This document shows, in pieces, positions 1 to 5,174 of a stretch of DNA of 5,174 bases. The stretch is from Myxococcales bacterium (GTDB taxonomy: Bacteria > Myxococcota_A > Polyangia > Polyangiales > Polyangiaceae), in the NCBI GenBank assembly GCA_013298325.1, contig JAAFHJ010000382.1, positions 1 to 5,174 of the forward strand, written 5' to 3'. Made by a program: the position numbers and the translations under genes. The notes below the pieces were generated by a model. The model was not told the DNA's origin. It did not search any database and saw only the letters and a list, made by a program, of their open reading frames with translations. The stretch's first letter is position 1; each line of letters starts with the position of its first letter.

Positions 1-2
1 CG

Positions 3-1568
3 ATCTTTGAGCCGGCCGGTCCCCCTGCGACTGCCTCCTCGGCCCCGGTTGAAGCGGCCCCGTCGTCGCGCGCACTCTCCGCCTCGGCCGACCGGCTGCT
101 GGGCGTTGAAATTGACGACCGCTACGTCCTTGAAGAGGTCCTCGGCGAAGGCGGCATGGGGATCGTGCTCCGCGGTCGCCACAAGGTCATCGGCAAGCGC
201 GTCGCCGTCAAAGTGCTCAGGGCCGATCTCGCCGGTGACGCAGAACTCACCGAGCGGTTTCTCACCGAGGCGAAGGCGGCCTCTTCGGTAGGTCACCCGA
301 ATATCGTTGAGATCTTCGACTACGGGAAGCTCGCCGACGGGAGCGCCTACTTCGTGATGGAGTACCTGGAAGGGTACAGTCTCGCGGCCATTCTCGGCGA
401 AACGCCGGTCCTTCCGATGAAGCGCGTCTACCACATCGGTCGCCAGGTCGCCGAGGCGCTCCAGGCGGCCCACGACGCCGGGGTTGTTCACCGGGACATG
501 AAGCCCGAGAACGTGATGCTCATTCGCCGCGAGGGGCAGGAAGATCACGTAAAGATTCTCGATTTCGGCATCGCCAAGATCGCTACGGCGACGAATCGCC
601 TCACGCGCGCCGGGAGCGTCTTTGGGACGCCCCAGTACATGTCCCCCGAGCAGGCAAACGGCGACTCCGTCGACCACCGGACCGACATCTACGCCCTCGG
701 CTGCATGCTCTTCGAGATGGCGATGGGGCGCGTCCCCTTCAACGCCGACAACGTGATGGCGATTCTGTCGATGCAGATGTTCCAAGCGCCGCCGCGAATG
801 AGCGATGGCCCCCATCCGATCCCGGAAGCCTTTGAAAACCTGATTCATCGCGCCCTCGCCAAGAGAATCGACGAGCGCTACCAGTCGCTCCGCGAAGTGG
901 CCGATGACTTGCGCGCCCTTGAGCGTGGCGAGACACCGGAAATCAGCGTTCCGGCGTTCTCCTCTCCACGCTCGGCGAGCGCCCTCCCGGAGGACGATGC
1001 CCTGGCCGGCCCCCGCCGAGGCAGCAATACTGCCGTCGCTCTGGGGGCCCTCGCTGTCCTGGTGCTTGGGGGCGGAGCCGTTGCCGCCTTCCAGCTGCGT
1101 CCATCGACGACGCCGCCCCCGCCGGCTACTGCGACCGCCGAAACGCCGGCGGCGCCGGTGCAGCCGCTCACCGTCAGCGTGCTCCCGAAGGTCGCGAAAA
1201 TTACGGTCGACGGCGTCGACATCCCCCTCAAGGATGGCACCGCGAAGGTGACCGTTGTCGCGGGAAACCCAGGCAAACTCCACGTAGAGGCGCTTGGCTA
1301 CGTCCCGGTAGACCGCACGATCGCTGCGGCGGACGGCCCGGTCCTCTCGTTTGTGCTCGACAAGACCCCCGTCGACATTGGGGCGCTCCCCCTCGATAAG
1401 CGCCCGGTCGCCGCCGGCAGTGATGCAAAAGGTCTCGGAAAAGTTAGCGTTTCTGCAGGGGCTCCCTCCGCCGTCGGCGCATTGCCGACACTCCCGCCGC
1501 CGACCGCGACCGTCCCCGTGCCGAAGCAGAAGCCGAAGGGCAAGGACGAAGACGACCCTTGGAAGTGA
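3..1568 (+). CDS. Membrane-anchored Ser/Thr protein kinase with PEGA-like C-terminal domain (5' end outside window)
   Basis: Predicted Hanks-type kinase that phosphorylates Ser/Thr of unknown targets from the inner membrane. The frame is open from position 3 with no ATG, GTG or TTG before 156. The ATG at 156 lies inside the glycine-rich loop (LGEGGMGIV), so it cannot be the start; the true start is upstream of the window. Counting that Met as residue 1, the catalytic signature is intact: VAVK Lys19, a probable helix-C Glu38, HRDMKPEN at 112-119, DFG at 136-138, an activation loop with Thr150, Ser154 and Thr158, and GTPQYMSPEQ at 157-166. A Pro/Ala-rich stretch precedes the kinase domain. A hydrophobic helix at about 292-314 would cross the membrane. 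After a Pro-rich linker, residues 338-405 look like a PEGA domain (beta-rich, with VDG and ALGY). The tail is Pro/Lys/Asp-rich and ends in DDPWK. Kinase identity is certain. The PEGA call is by pattern only, and the substrate and signal are unknown. Confidence 0.95.
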   Translation: MFEPAGPPATASSAPVEAAPSSRALSASADRLLGVEIDDRYVLEEVLGEGGMGIVLRGRHKVIGKRVAVKVLRADLAGDAELTERFLTEAKAASSVGHPNIVEIFDYGKLADGSAYFVMEYLEGYSLAAILGETPVLPMKRVYHIGRQVAEALQAAHDAGVVHRDMKPENVMLIRREGQEDHVKILDFGIAKIATATNRLTRAGSVFGTPQYMSPEQANGDSVDHRTDIYALGCMLFEMAMGRVPFNADNVMAILSMQMFQAPPRMSDGPHPIPEAFENLIHRALAKRIDERYQSLREVADDLRALERGETPEISVPAFSSPRSASALPEDDALAGPRRGSNTAVALGALAVLVLGGGAVAAFQLRPSTTPPPPATATAETPAAPVQPLTVSVLPKVAKITVDGVDIPLKDGTAKVTVVAGNPGKLHVEALGYVPVDRTIAAADGPVLSFVLDKTPVDIGALPLDKRPVAAGSDAKGLGKVSVSAGAPSAVGALPTLPPPTATVPVPKQKPKGKDEDDPWK

Positions 1569-1591
1569 GAGCGGCCCAGACGCGGCCCAGG

Positions 1592-1626
1592 AAAGCCCCC
1601 CGAGGATCGCTCCTCGCGGGGCTTTT
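1592..1626 (+). terminator. Intrinsic terminator between convergent genes, possibly bidirectional
   Basis: AAAGCCCC (1592-1599) pairs with GGGGCTTT (1618-1625), and CGAGGA (1601-1606) pairs with TCCTCG (1611-1616). There is one C-C mismatch (1600/1617) and a four-base TCGC loop, giving 14 base pairs. TTTT at 1623-1626 follows on the plus strand, 24 bases after the kinase stop codon. Read on the minus strand the hairpin ends in only TTT, so it should be a weaker terminator for the lipoprotein gene, whose stop codon is at 1651-1653. The rest of 1569-1650 holds nothing else I can recognise. Confidence 0.85.
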
Positions 1627-1650
1627 GCTTGGCCTCAACGGCGACGGCGT

Positions 1651-3663
1651 TCAGTCGACCTTCGAGAAGTTGTTCCCATCGAAGGCGAAGCGGGCCGCCG
1701 TCACGCCGCCCCACGGAAGGAGGAGCGGCTCGATGGCGCCGCCGAAGGGCTCTTGCCGGTAGGGGTAGGACTCTTTGGTAAAGCCGTCCGCCTTCCCTGG
1801 GCGCACATCGAAAATCGCCCCTTTGCCCTTGGGATTCGGGATCATCTGGACCATCCCCTGCACACGATCTTTGCCGCGCGAGCGACCCGTTTCGATGGCG
1901 AAGACGCGTTTGACGGTCTCCTTAACGGCGTACACAAACGTGAGATCGACGTTCCAGGTATCGGCCCCTTGCGTCATGTGCCGGGTGCCCCGCACGACAA
2001 GTTCGGCCGCGCCATCGCCATCGAAATCACGCGTGGTGACGGAGGAGATATCGGACGCGTTGTCGAATTGTTGCAGCGTGAGGTATTCGTAGCGAGAGCC
2101 GCCGCGGAACCCCGGCCCAACGACAACCAAATCGCGGCCAAAAAGGAGCACACGCTCCGGCGTCGCATCTTCGGCAAGCTGGACGGTGAGATCGATCTTC
2201 GCCGCGTCGGTGATTTTGCGATCGGCCTTGAACCGATCGACAAGTGCCTGTGAAGTATTGGTCTTTTCCGTCTTCGGCGTCGGCAAATCCTTCGGCAGCG
2301 GGTCGCTCTTCGGCGTCGAGGGGCCGACCAGCGGCTTCGCGGAGACGGCGTTCGTCTCCTCGGAGCTCAGCGCGAACGCCTTCCCGTTCCAGGTGTAGAC
2401 CGCCTTCTTCTTGGGCGTAAATGCGCTCACGAGATCGTGGACGACGCTGTCACCGAGTAGAGGGAACGACCCTGCATCAAAGCCTTTGTTTTCGCCGGAG
2501 ACGACGGTGATCTTCTCCCCGAGCGTCACCGTTGAGCTGGCTTTCTTGTCCCCCACCTCGACGGCGGTTTCCTGAGCGAAGACCGCATCGGCTTCGTCTC
2601 CGGTAAACCGTAGAACTTCCGTGATCTTACGGGTCGCGCCGCCTGCGGAGAGCGTGCGTTTCACGACGACCAACTTGTTCGAAACGCCGGGGAGTGCGAG
2701 CGTCTCCAGACCGGTGATCGCACCTGGGTATTCGCGGAAGAAGAACTGATTTCCGCCCCGGTAGTTCGGTCCGGCGACGGTCAAAAAGTTCCCGTAGGAC
2801 GCGACGCGCTCCGCCTTACCGTCACCCGCGACGTCGGCGACGAGCTCGGCCGACGGCGCGTCGTGGGCCATCCCTTTCCCTTCCAAAAGTCCTTGAACAA
2901 CGGCCAGTTCGGCTTCCGTCGGGAGGGCCGCCCCGGCCGGCGTCCCGATCCCGTTTCCGGCGCCATCGAGCCAGCCGAGCGCCCCCTTCAGACCGACGCG
3001 CGGTTCGCCGCCGTTCGGAAACGCTTTCCACGGAATTTTCGCCTCAAACACGAGCGGCGTCTCGCCAGCGGGCCCTTCGACGATCTTCGCGCCGTCGATC
3101 TCGCGCCCCTTCTGCGCGCCGGAGAGGAATTTCACCACACCGGCGGAATCGCCCGGTTTTCCTGGGAAAAGTCCGATGTCGACGCTCGTGACGCCCTTCC
3201 CGTTGGCGTTCGGAACGCCGATCGTCAGGACGGCCCGGCTCTCCTTTTCGGCGAAGGCGGCGGTCCGCACGAAGGGGGTCGGCGGGACTTCGGCGACCAC
3301 GTAAAGGAAGGATTCGTCGCTCTGGAGGCCGAAGGCGACGTCCCCGGTCACGCTACCTCCGCGCGCTTCCTTCGCTTTCGCGCGGGCGGGCCACTCTTTT
3401 GCGAGGCCATCGAGCACGACCTTTCCGTTCACCGCATAGAGAGCGAGGCCGCCGTCGTAGCCGCCTCCGGCGCCCGTGCTGCCCGCCGGGTCGCCGATGC
3501 CGACGCCCCCTTGGGCGGCCGCCTCCCGAGCGATCGCCTCGGCATCTTCGCGAGATTTCTTGTCTTCCGCCGACTCGACTTTCCCAGCGCCAGCGCCGCC
3601 CCCGCAGGCGGCAAGGAGCAAAAGGCCGACGAGCGACGAGAGGCGAGGGGAGGAGGAGCGCAT
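1651..3663 (-). CDS. Predicted lipoprotein with CBM9/DOMON-like domain and two FG-GAP-like modules
   Basis: A 670-residue predicted surface or periplasmic lipoprotein of unknown function. The signal peptide (residues 1-19) has Arg2 and Arg7, a hydrophobic core SLVGLLLL and lipobox LAAC with the lipidated Cys20; Gly follows at +2, with no Asp retention signal. A Gly/Ala/charged linker runs to about 70. Residues 75-247 resemble the CBM9-like/DOMON beta-sandwich: VVLDGLAKEWP (82-92), SFLYVVAEV (118-126), FEAKIPWKAF (206-215) and GWLDGAG (230-236). Residues 272-432 and 490-669 are two diverged copies of one module containing FG-GAP/VCBS-like blades, including DFDGDGAAELVV at 546-557, which fits a calcium loop. 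They are joined by a Pro/Lys/Thr-rich linker at about 440-470. The ATG at 3663 is supported by the lipobox position and by AAAAGG eight bases upstream. I do not know a named family with this order. Ligand binding (sugar, polymer or surface) is inference only. Confidence 0.88.
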   Translation of the reverse strand: MRSSSPRLSSLVGLLLLAACGGGAGAGKVESAEDKKSREDAEAIAREAAAQGGVGIGDPAGSTGAGGGYDGGLALYAVNGKVVLDGLAKEWPARAKAKEARGGSVTGDVAFGLQSDESFLYVVAEVPPTPFVRTAAFAEKESRAVLTIGVPNANGKGVTSVDIGLFPGKPGDSAGVVKFLSGAQKGREIDGAKIVEGPAGETPLVFEAKIPWKAFPNGGEPRVGLKGALGWLDGAGNGIGTPAGAALPTEAELAVVQGLLEGKGMAHDAPSAELVADVAGDGKAERVASYGNFLTVAGPNYRGGNQFFFREYPGAITGLETLALPGVSNKLVVVKRTLSAGGATRKITEVLRFTGDEADAVFAQETAVEVGDKKASSTVTLGEKITVVSGENKGFDAGSFPLLGDSVVHDLVSAFTPKKKAVYTWNGKAFALSSEETNAVSAKPLVGPSTPKSDPLPKDLPTPKTEKTNTSQALVDRFKADRKITDAAKIDLTVQLAEDATPERVLLFGRDLVVVGPGFRGGSRYEYLTLQQFDNASDISSVTTRDFDGDGAAELVVRGTRHMTQGADTWNVDLTFVYAVKETVKRVFAIETGRSRGKDRVQGMVQMIPNPKGKGAIFDVRPGKADGFTKESYPYRQEPFGGAIEPLLLPWGGVTAARFAFDGNNFSKVD
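1657..2196 (-). repeat. Protein-level repeat copy 2 within the lipoprotein (residues 490-669)
   Basis: The second copy of the module, ending one residue before the C-terminus. It matches copy 1 through ERVLLFG and GPGFRGG (503-522), VFAIET (587-592), RPGKADGFTKESYP (621-634) and RFAFDGNNF (658-666). Here the clear calcium-type loop is in the second blade (DFDGDGAAEL, 546-555), while the first-blade position equivalent to the DG-rich loop of copy 1 reads LAEDATPE and lacks the glycines. Confidence 0.65.
2368..2850 (-). repeat. Protein-level repeat copy 1 within the lipoprotein (residues 272-432)
   Basis: The first of two tandem, diverged modules. Its first 33 residues (272-304, ending GPNYRGG) align without a gap to residues 490-522 (ending GPGFRGG), with 14 identities by my count. 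Later landmarks come in the same order as in copy 2: VFAQET (361-366), a SGENKGFDAGSFP segment (389-401) and VYTWNGKAF (422-430). It carries a degenerate calcium-type loop, DVAGDGKAE (277-285), in its first blade. The repeat is visible in protein, not as a DNA repeat. Confidence 0.65.
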
Positions 3664-3671
3664 GGGACCGG

Positions 3672-3677
3672 CCTTTT
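3672..3677 (-). promoter_or_regulatory. Ribosome binding site of the lipoprotein gene
   Basis: AAAAGG on the minus strand, eight bases before the ATG at 3663-3661. It supports this start together with the lipobox at residues 17-20. I see no convincing -35/-10 pair between this site and the pspA terminator. Confidence 0.5.
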
Positions 3678-3690
3678 ACCGCATTTCCGC

Positions 3691-3725
3691 GTGGGCGCTC
3701 CCCCCGTCCTAAGCGGAGCCCCCAC
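3691..3725. repeat. Imperfect 11-bp inverted repeat upstream of the lipoprotein gene
   Basis: GTGGGCGCTCC (3691-3701) and GGAGCCCCCAC (3715-3725) are reverse complements with one mismatch (3696/3720), separated by 13 bases. No T-run follows on either strand near the arm ends, so it is not a standard terminator on its own. It sits 28 bases upstream of the lipoprotein start and directly next to the pspA terminator. It could be an operator, a 5' leader hairpin, or a second structure reinforcing termination; the sequence does not decide. Confidence 0.5.
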
Positions 3726-3766
3726 AAAAGCACGACGCCACCCGGGGGCGAGTGGCGTCGTTGCTT
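3726..3766 (-). terminator. Intrinsic terminator after pspA
   Basis: On the minus strand a 9-bp perfect stem is formed by plus-strand positions 3733-3741 and 3752-3760 (CGACGCCAC/GTGGCGTCG). It is extended by A3732-T3761 and, past a one-base bulge (T3762), by AAGC (3728-3731 side) against GCTT (3763-3766). The loop is about 10 bases. TTTT follows on the minus strand (plus-strand AAAA, 3726-3729). It begins 13 bases beyond the pspA stop codon and should separate pspA from the lipoprotein gene. Confidence 0.8.
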
Positions 3767-3779
3767 CTGCACCGGCTTG

Positions 3780-4616
3780 TCAGCGACCGGCTTTGCGTTT
3801 CTCGGCTTCTGCTTCTGCTTCCAGCTCTTCCAGGGCGGCTGCGAGTTCGTCCTGCTCGCTCTGGGTGGGGCCGGTCGGCGCGGTCGCGGCCGGGGCCTCG
3901 ACGCGCTTCTGGATGCTCTCCGGCGCTTTTTGCGCTTCGGCGGGGGCGAGCCCCATCTTGCGCTTCAGCGAGGAGAGATCGTCTTCTGCACCGGCGTTGC
4001 GTTCGAGGCGCGCAAACTGGGAAGCGAGGACATCCCCCGTATATTCTTCCTGAATTTCGGCGCCTGCTTCCGCTTCCGCTTCGAGCTGGTCGATCTTCTG
4101 GGACATCCGATCGAAGGTTTCGAAGGCCGACTGGTCCTTGAGACCGTGCATCGTCTCCTGGATCGCCTTTTGGGCTTCCGCGCGCTTCTTCCGTGCGACG
4201 AGCACGTTCTTCTTGCGCTTTGCTTCCTCGATCTTGTCATTGAGCATGCGGAGCGCACGCTTCAGAGACTCGACGGCGGCCTTCTGCTTGTCCCACTGTT
4301 CTTTAAACGTCGCCGCGAGCTGATCATGCTCACGCTTGCGATTAAGTGCTTCGCGGGCGAGTTCGTCGTTGCCGGCGCGGACGGCCATCATGGCGCGGCG
4401 CTCCCACTCGGCGGCGTTCGCCGCTTCTTGCTCGAATTGCTTGAGCAAACGCTTCTCGTCCGCGATGCTCGAAGCGACCTGCTTCTTCGCCTCAACGAGC
4501 TGGCCGTTCATGTCGACGACCACCTGATTCAGCATTTTCTCCGGGTCTTCGGATTTGCTGATGAGGTCGTTCAGATTCGATTTGATGAGCTGTGCGAGGC
4601 GGCTGAAAATACCCAT
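3780..4616 (-). CDS. pspA: PspA/IM30 (Vipp1-like) family membrane-stress protein
   Basis: A 278-residue PspA/IM30 family protein. The family is known to bind the cytoplasmic face of stressed inner membranes and to form ESCRT-III-like assemblies that preserve membrane integrity. Residues 2-19 form an amphipathic helix of the H0 type (MGIFSRLAQLIKSNLNDL), followed by the family motif EDPEKML (23-29). Residues about 25-220 are almost entirely charged helix/coiled coil, with EWERRAMMAVRAGNDELAREAL (69-90 region) at the hairpin and LKRKMG (217-222) closing the core. E. coli PspA has 222 residues, so this protein carries an extra C-terminal part, as Vipp1 does: a Pro/Ala-rich linker (about 223-252) and an acidic helix (253-276, DELAAALEELEAEAEAEK). 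The ATG at 4616 follows the upstream gene's stop codon by one base and has a good ribosome site (AAGGGG). A terminator follows the gene. The family call is very firm; the role of the C-terminal helix is inference. Confidence 0.95.
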   Translation of the reverse strand: MGIFSRLAQLIKSNLNDLISKSEDPEKMLNQVVVDMNGQLVEAKKQVASSIADEKRLLKQFEQEAANAAEWERRAMMAVRAGNDELAREALNRKREHDQLAATFKEQWDKQKAAVESLKRALRMLNDKIEEAKRKKNVLVARKKRAEAQKAIQETMHGLKDQSAFETFDRMSQKIDQLEAEAEAGAEIQEEYTGDVLASQFARLERNAGAEDDLSSLKRKMGLAPAEAQKAPESIQKRVEAPAATAPTGPTQSEQDELAAALEELEAEAEAEKRKAGR

Positions 4617-4617
4617 C

Positions 4618-5055
4618 TCACGACCCCTTGAGTTGAGATTCCACGCCAGTCGGCGGGAGGGAAGCGCGTTTGTGGACGGCGAACAATTGAGGAACGTCGC
4701 GCCCGATGGCGACGTCGATTTCGTCGATCATCGCCTCGAGCTCGTTGAAATCGAGGTTCTCCAGGCGGAGCGCCCCCGAGAGCACGACGCGCCCACCCGA
4801 GATACCAAAACTGGTGTGAAGAAGAGAGGTTGCATTCGCTTCGAGGAGCGCTTGCAAGAACGCGGGTTCCGAGCCGGCCGCCGGCGCCTCCCCTACATCG
4901 ACGCGCGCGAGCACAATCGGCGTGTTGACCCGGAGGGCGATGGCGATCGCCCCCGAGCCGCTGTGGAGGACGAAGGTGTCCGGGTCGTCCTCGATAGGTT
5001 GGATCGCTCGGCCAAGGGCACCGAGATAGGCTTCCACGTCTTTGACGGTTCGCAT
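4618..5055 (-). CDS. Small YbjN/CesT-fold protein, likely PspA partner
   Basis: About 145 residues from the ATG at 5055. The predicted order is helix (DVEAYLGAL), beta strands (TFVLHSGSGAIAIALRV, then PIVLARVDV), helix (FLQALLEANATSLLH), a beta hairpin (SFGISGGRVVLSGALRLE) and a final helix (ELEAMIDEIDVAI). This matches the YbjN / type III chaperone-like (CesT/Tir) fold. There is no signal peptide or membrane helix, so it is probably cytoplasmic. A TTG at 5100 in the same frame would add 15 residues, but I prefer the ATG because the fold begins there (MRTVKDVEAYL); neither start has a strong ribosome site. An in-frame stop at 5112-5110 rules out a longer form. The gene sits one base upstream of pspA, so the two are almost surely cotranscribed. 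The fold call is by pattern; a role in binding or controlling PspA is inferred from position. It should not be read as proof of a type III secretion system. Confidence 0.85.
   Translation of the reverse strand: MRTVKDVEAYLGALGRAIQPIEDDPDTFVLHSGSGAIAIALRVNTPIVLARVDVGEAPAAGSEPAFLQALLEANATSLLHTSFGISGGRVVLSGALRLENLDFNELEAMIDEIDVAIGRDVPQLFAVHKRASLPPTGVESQLKGS
4624..4629 (-). promoter_or_regulatory. Ribosome binding site of pspA inside the upstream gene
   Basis: AAGGGG on the minus strand, seven bases before the pspA ATG (4616-4614). It lies within the last codons of the upstream gene, whose TGA (4620-4618) is separated from the ATG by a single G. The arrangement favours translational coupling. 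Confidence 0.75.
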
Positions 5056-5132
5056 CGGGATGGGTTCTCGGTCGTCACCGCCCAGGTTGTGCGCCGCCAA
5101 ACGGGGGGCTCACCGAACCGAGGGTGCGAAGA

Positions 5133-5155
5133 GCGGCGAGGTTACGGCTCGCCGC
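5133..5155. repeat. Perfect 8-bp inverted repeat overlapping the promoter candidate
   Basis: GCGGCGAG (5133-5140) and CTCGCCGC (5148-5155) are exact reverse complements around a 7-base centre. The repeat covers the proposed -10 element and part of the spacer. No T-run follows on either strand, so a terminator is unlikely. An operator or a leader hairpin is possible. GC-only arms of this length can also arise by chance. Confidence 0.4.
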
Positions 5156-5167
5156 GCCGGGTAGCAA
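5139..5167 (-). promoter_or_regulatory. Weak sigma70-like promoter candidate for the small gene-pspA pair
   Basis: On the minus strand TTGCTA (5167-5162) and TAACCT (5144-5139) are exactly 17 bases apart. The matches to consensus are 4/6 and 3/6. The -10 element is about 84 bases upstream of the preferred ATG. It is weak, and chance is a real alternative in GC-rich DNA; an upstream gene beyond the window could also drive the pair. Confidence 0.3.
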
Positions 5168-5174
5168 GGGGGGA

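Noticed and set aside
156..158. ATG at 156 as the kinase start
   Set aside because: It would remove the first glycines of the nucleotide-binding loop and the upstream LGEGG. The frame stays open to the window edge.
1351..2253. Plus-strand open frame of 300 codons spanning the kinase end and the lipoprotein end
   Set aside because: It crosses the kinase stop and the intrinsic terminator, and no domain is visible. It is a shadow of genes in other frames.
3765..3996. Short direct repeat CTTCTGCACCGGC at the pspA 3' flank and inside pspA
   Set aside because: Thirteen bases in GC-biased DNA, one copy within coding sequence, with no other mobile-element sign. Chance is a sufficient explanation.
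2863..4053. Long plus-strand open frame of 396 codons opposite the lipoprotein gene
   Set aside because: It lies antisense to a gene with a lipobox, recognisable domains and a ribosome site. The translation has biased composition with no recognisable motif, as expected opposite GC-rich coding DNA, and it runs across the terminator into pspA.
3399..4631. Long plus-strand open frame of 410 codons opposite pspA
   Set aside because: The product is rich in Arg/Pro, then Phe/Leu, and mirrors the coiled-coil codons of pspA. It spans three features on the other strand. PspA on the minus strand is unmistakable.
5056..5174. Tail of a further minus-strand gene entering from the right edge
   Set aside because: All three minus-strand frames are open for some distance and then stop (near 5142, 5110 and 5075), but none shows a recognisable C-terminus. 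It cannot be supported or excluded.

Overview
The window looks like a chromosomal segment of a high-GC, Gram-negative bacterium, most likely a myxobacterium or relative (Myxococcota, Polyangiales-like). I infer this from gene style, not from a marker gene: a Ser/Thr kinase with a transmembrane helix and a PEGA-like outer domain, a large Gly/Ala-rich lipoprotein with a clear lipobox, GC-rich third codon positions, and a PspA gene paired with a small CesT/YbjN-fold protein. There is no rRNA, tRNA, CRISPR array, insertion sequence or other mobile element.

Layout. (1) Positions 3-1568, plus strand: the 3' part of a membrane-anchored Ser/Thr protein kinase whose start lies before the window. (2) Positions 1569-1650: a short convergent intergenic gap with a strong hairpin terminator that could serve both flanking genes. 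(3) Positions 1651-3663, minus strand: a 670-residue predicted lipoprotein with a CBM9/DOMON-like N-terminal domain and two diverged copies of an FG-GAP-like module. (4) Positions 3664-3779: an intergenic region with two stacked inverted repeats; the one next to pspA is a good intrinsic terminator on the minus strand. (5) Positions 3780-4616, minus strand: a PspA/IM30 (Vipp1-like) membrane-stress protein with a C-terminal extension. (6) Positions 4618-5055, minus strand: a small YbjN/CesT-like protein directly upstream of pspA, separated from it by one base. (7) Positions 5056-5174: the upstream region of this pair, with a weak sigma70-like promoter candidate overlapped by an 8-bp perfect inverted repeat.

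How the parts may work together. The small YbjN/CesT-like protein and PspA look translationally coupled, so they probably form an envelope-stress unit in which the small protein partners, chaperones or tunes PspA. The lipoprotein is in the same orientation but behind a terminator, so it is probably a separate transcription unit. The kinase is convergent and is not obviously tied to the others, although all but the small protein are predicted to act at or near the cell envelope. The least explained element is the lipoprotein, whose domain arrangement I do not recognise as a named family.
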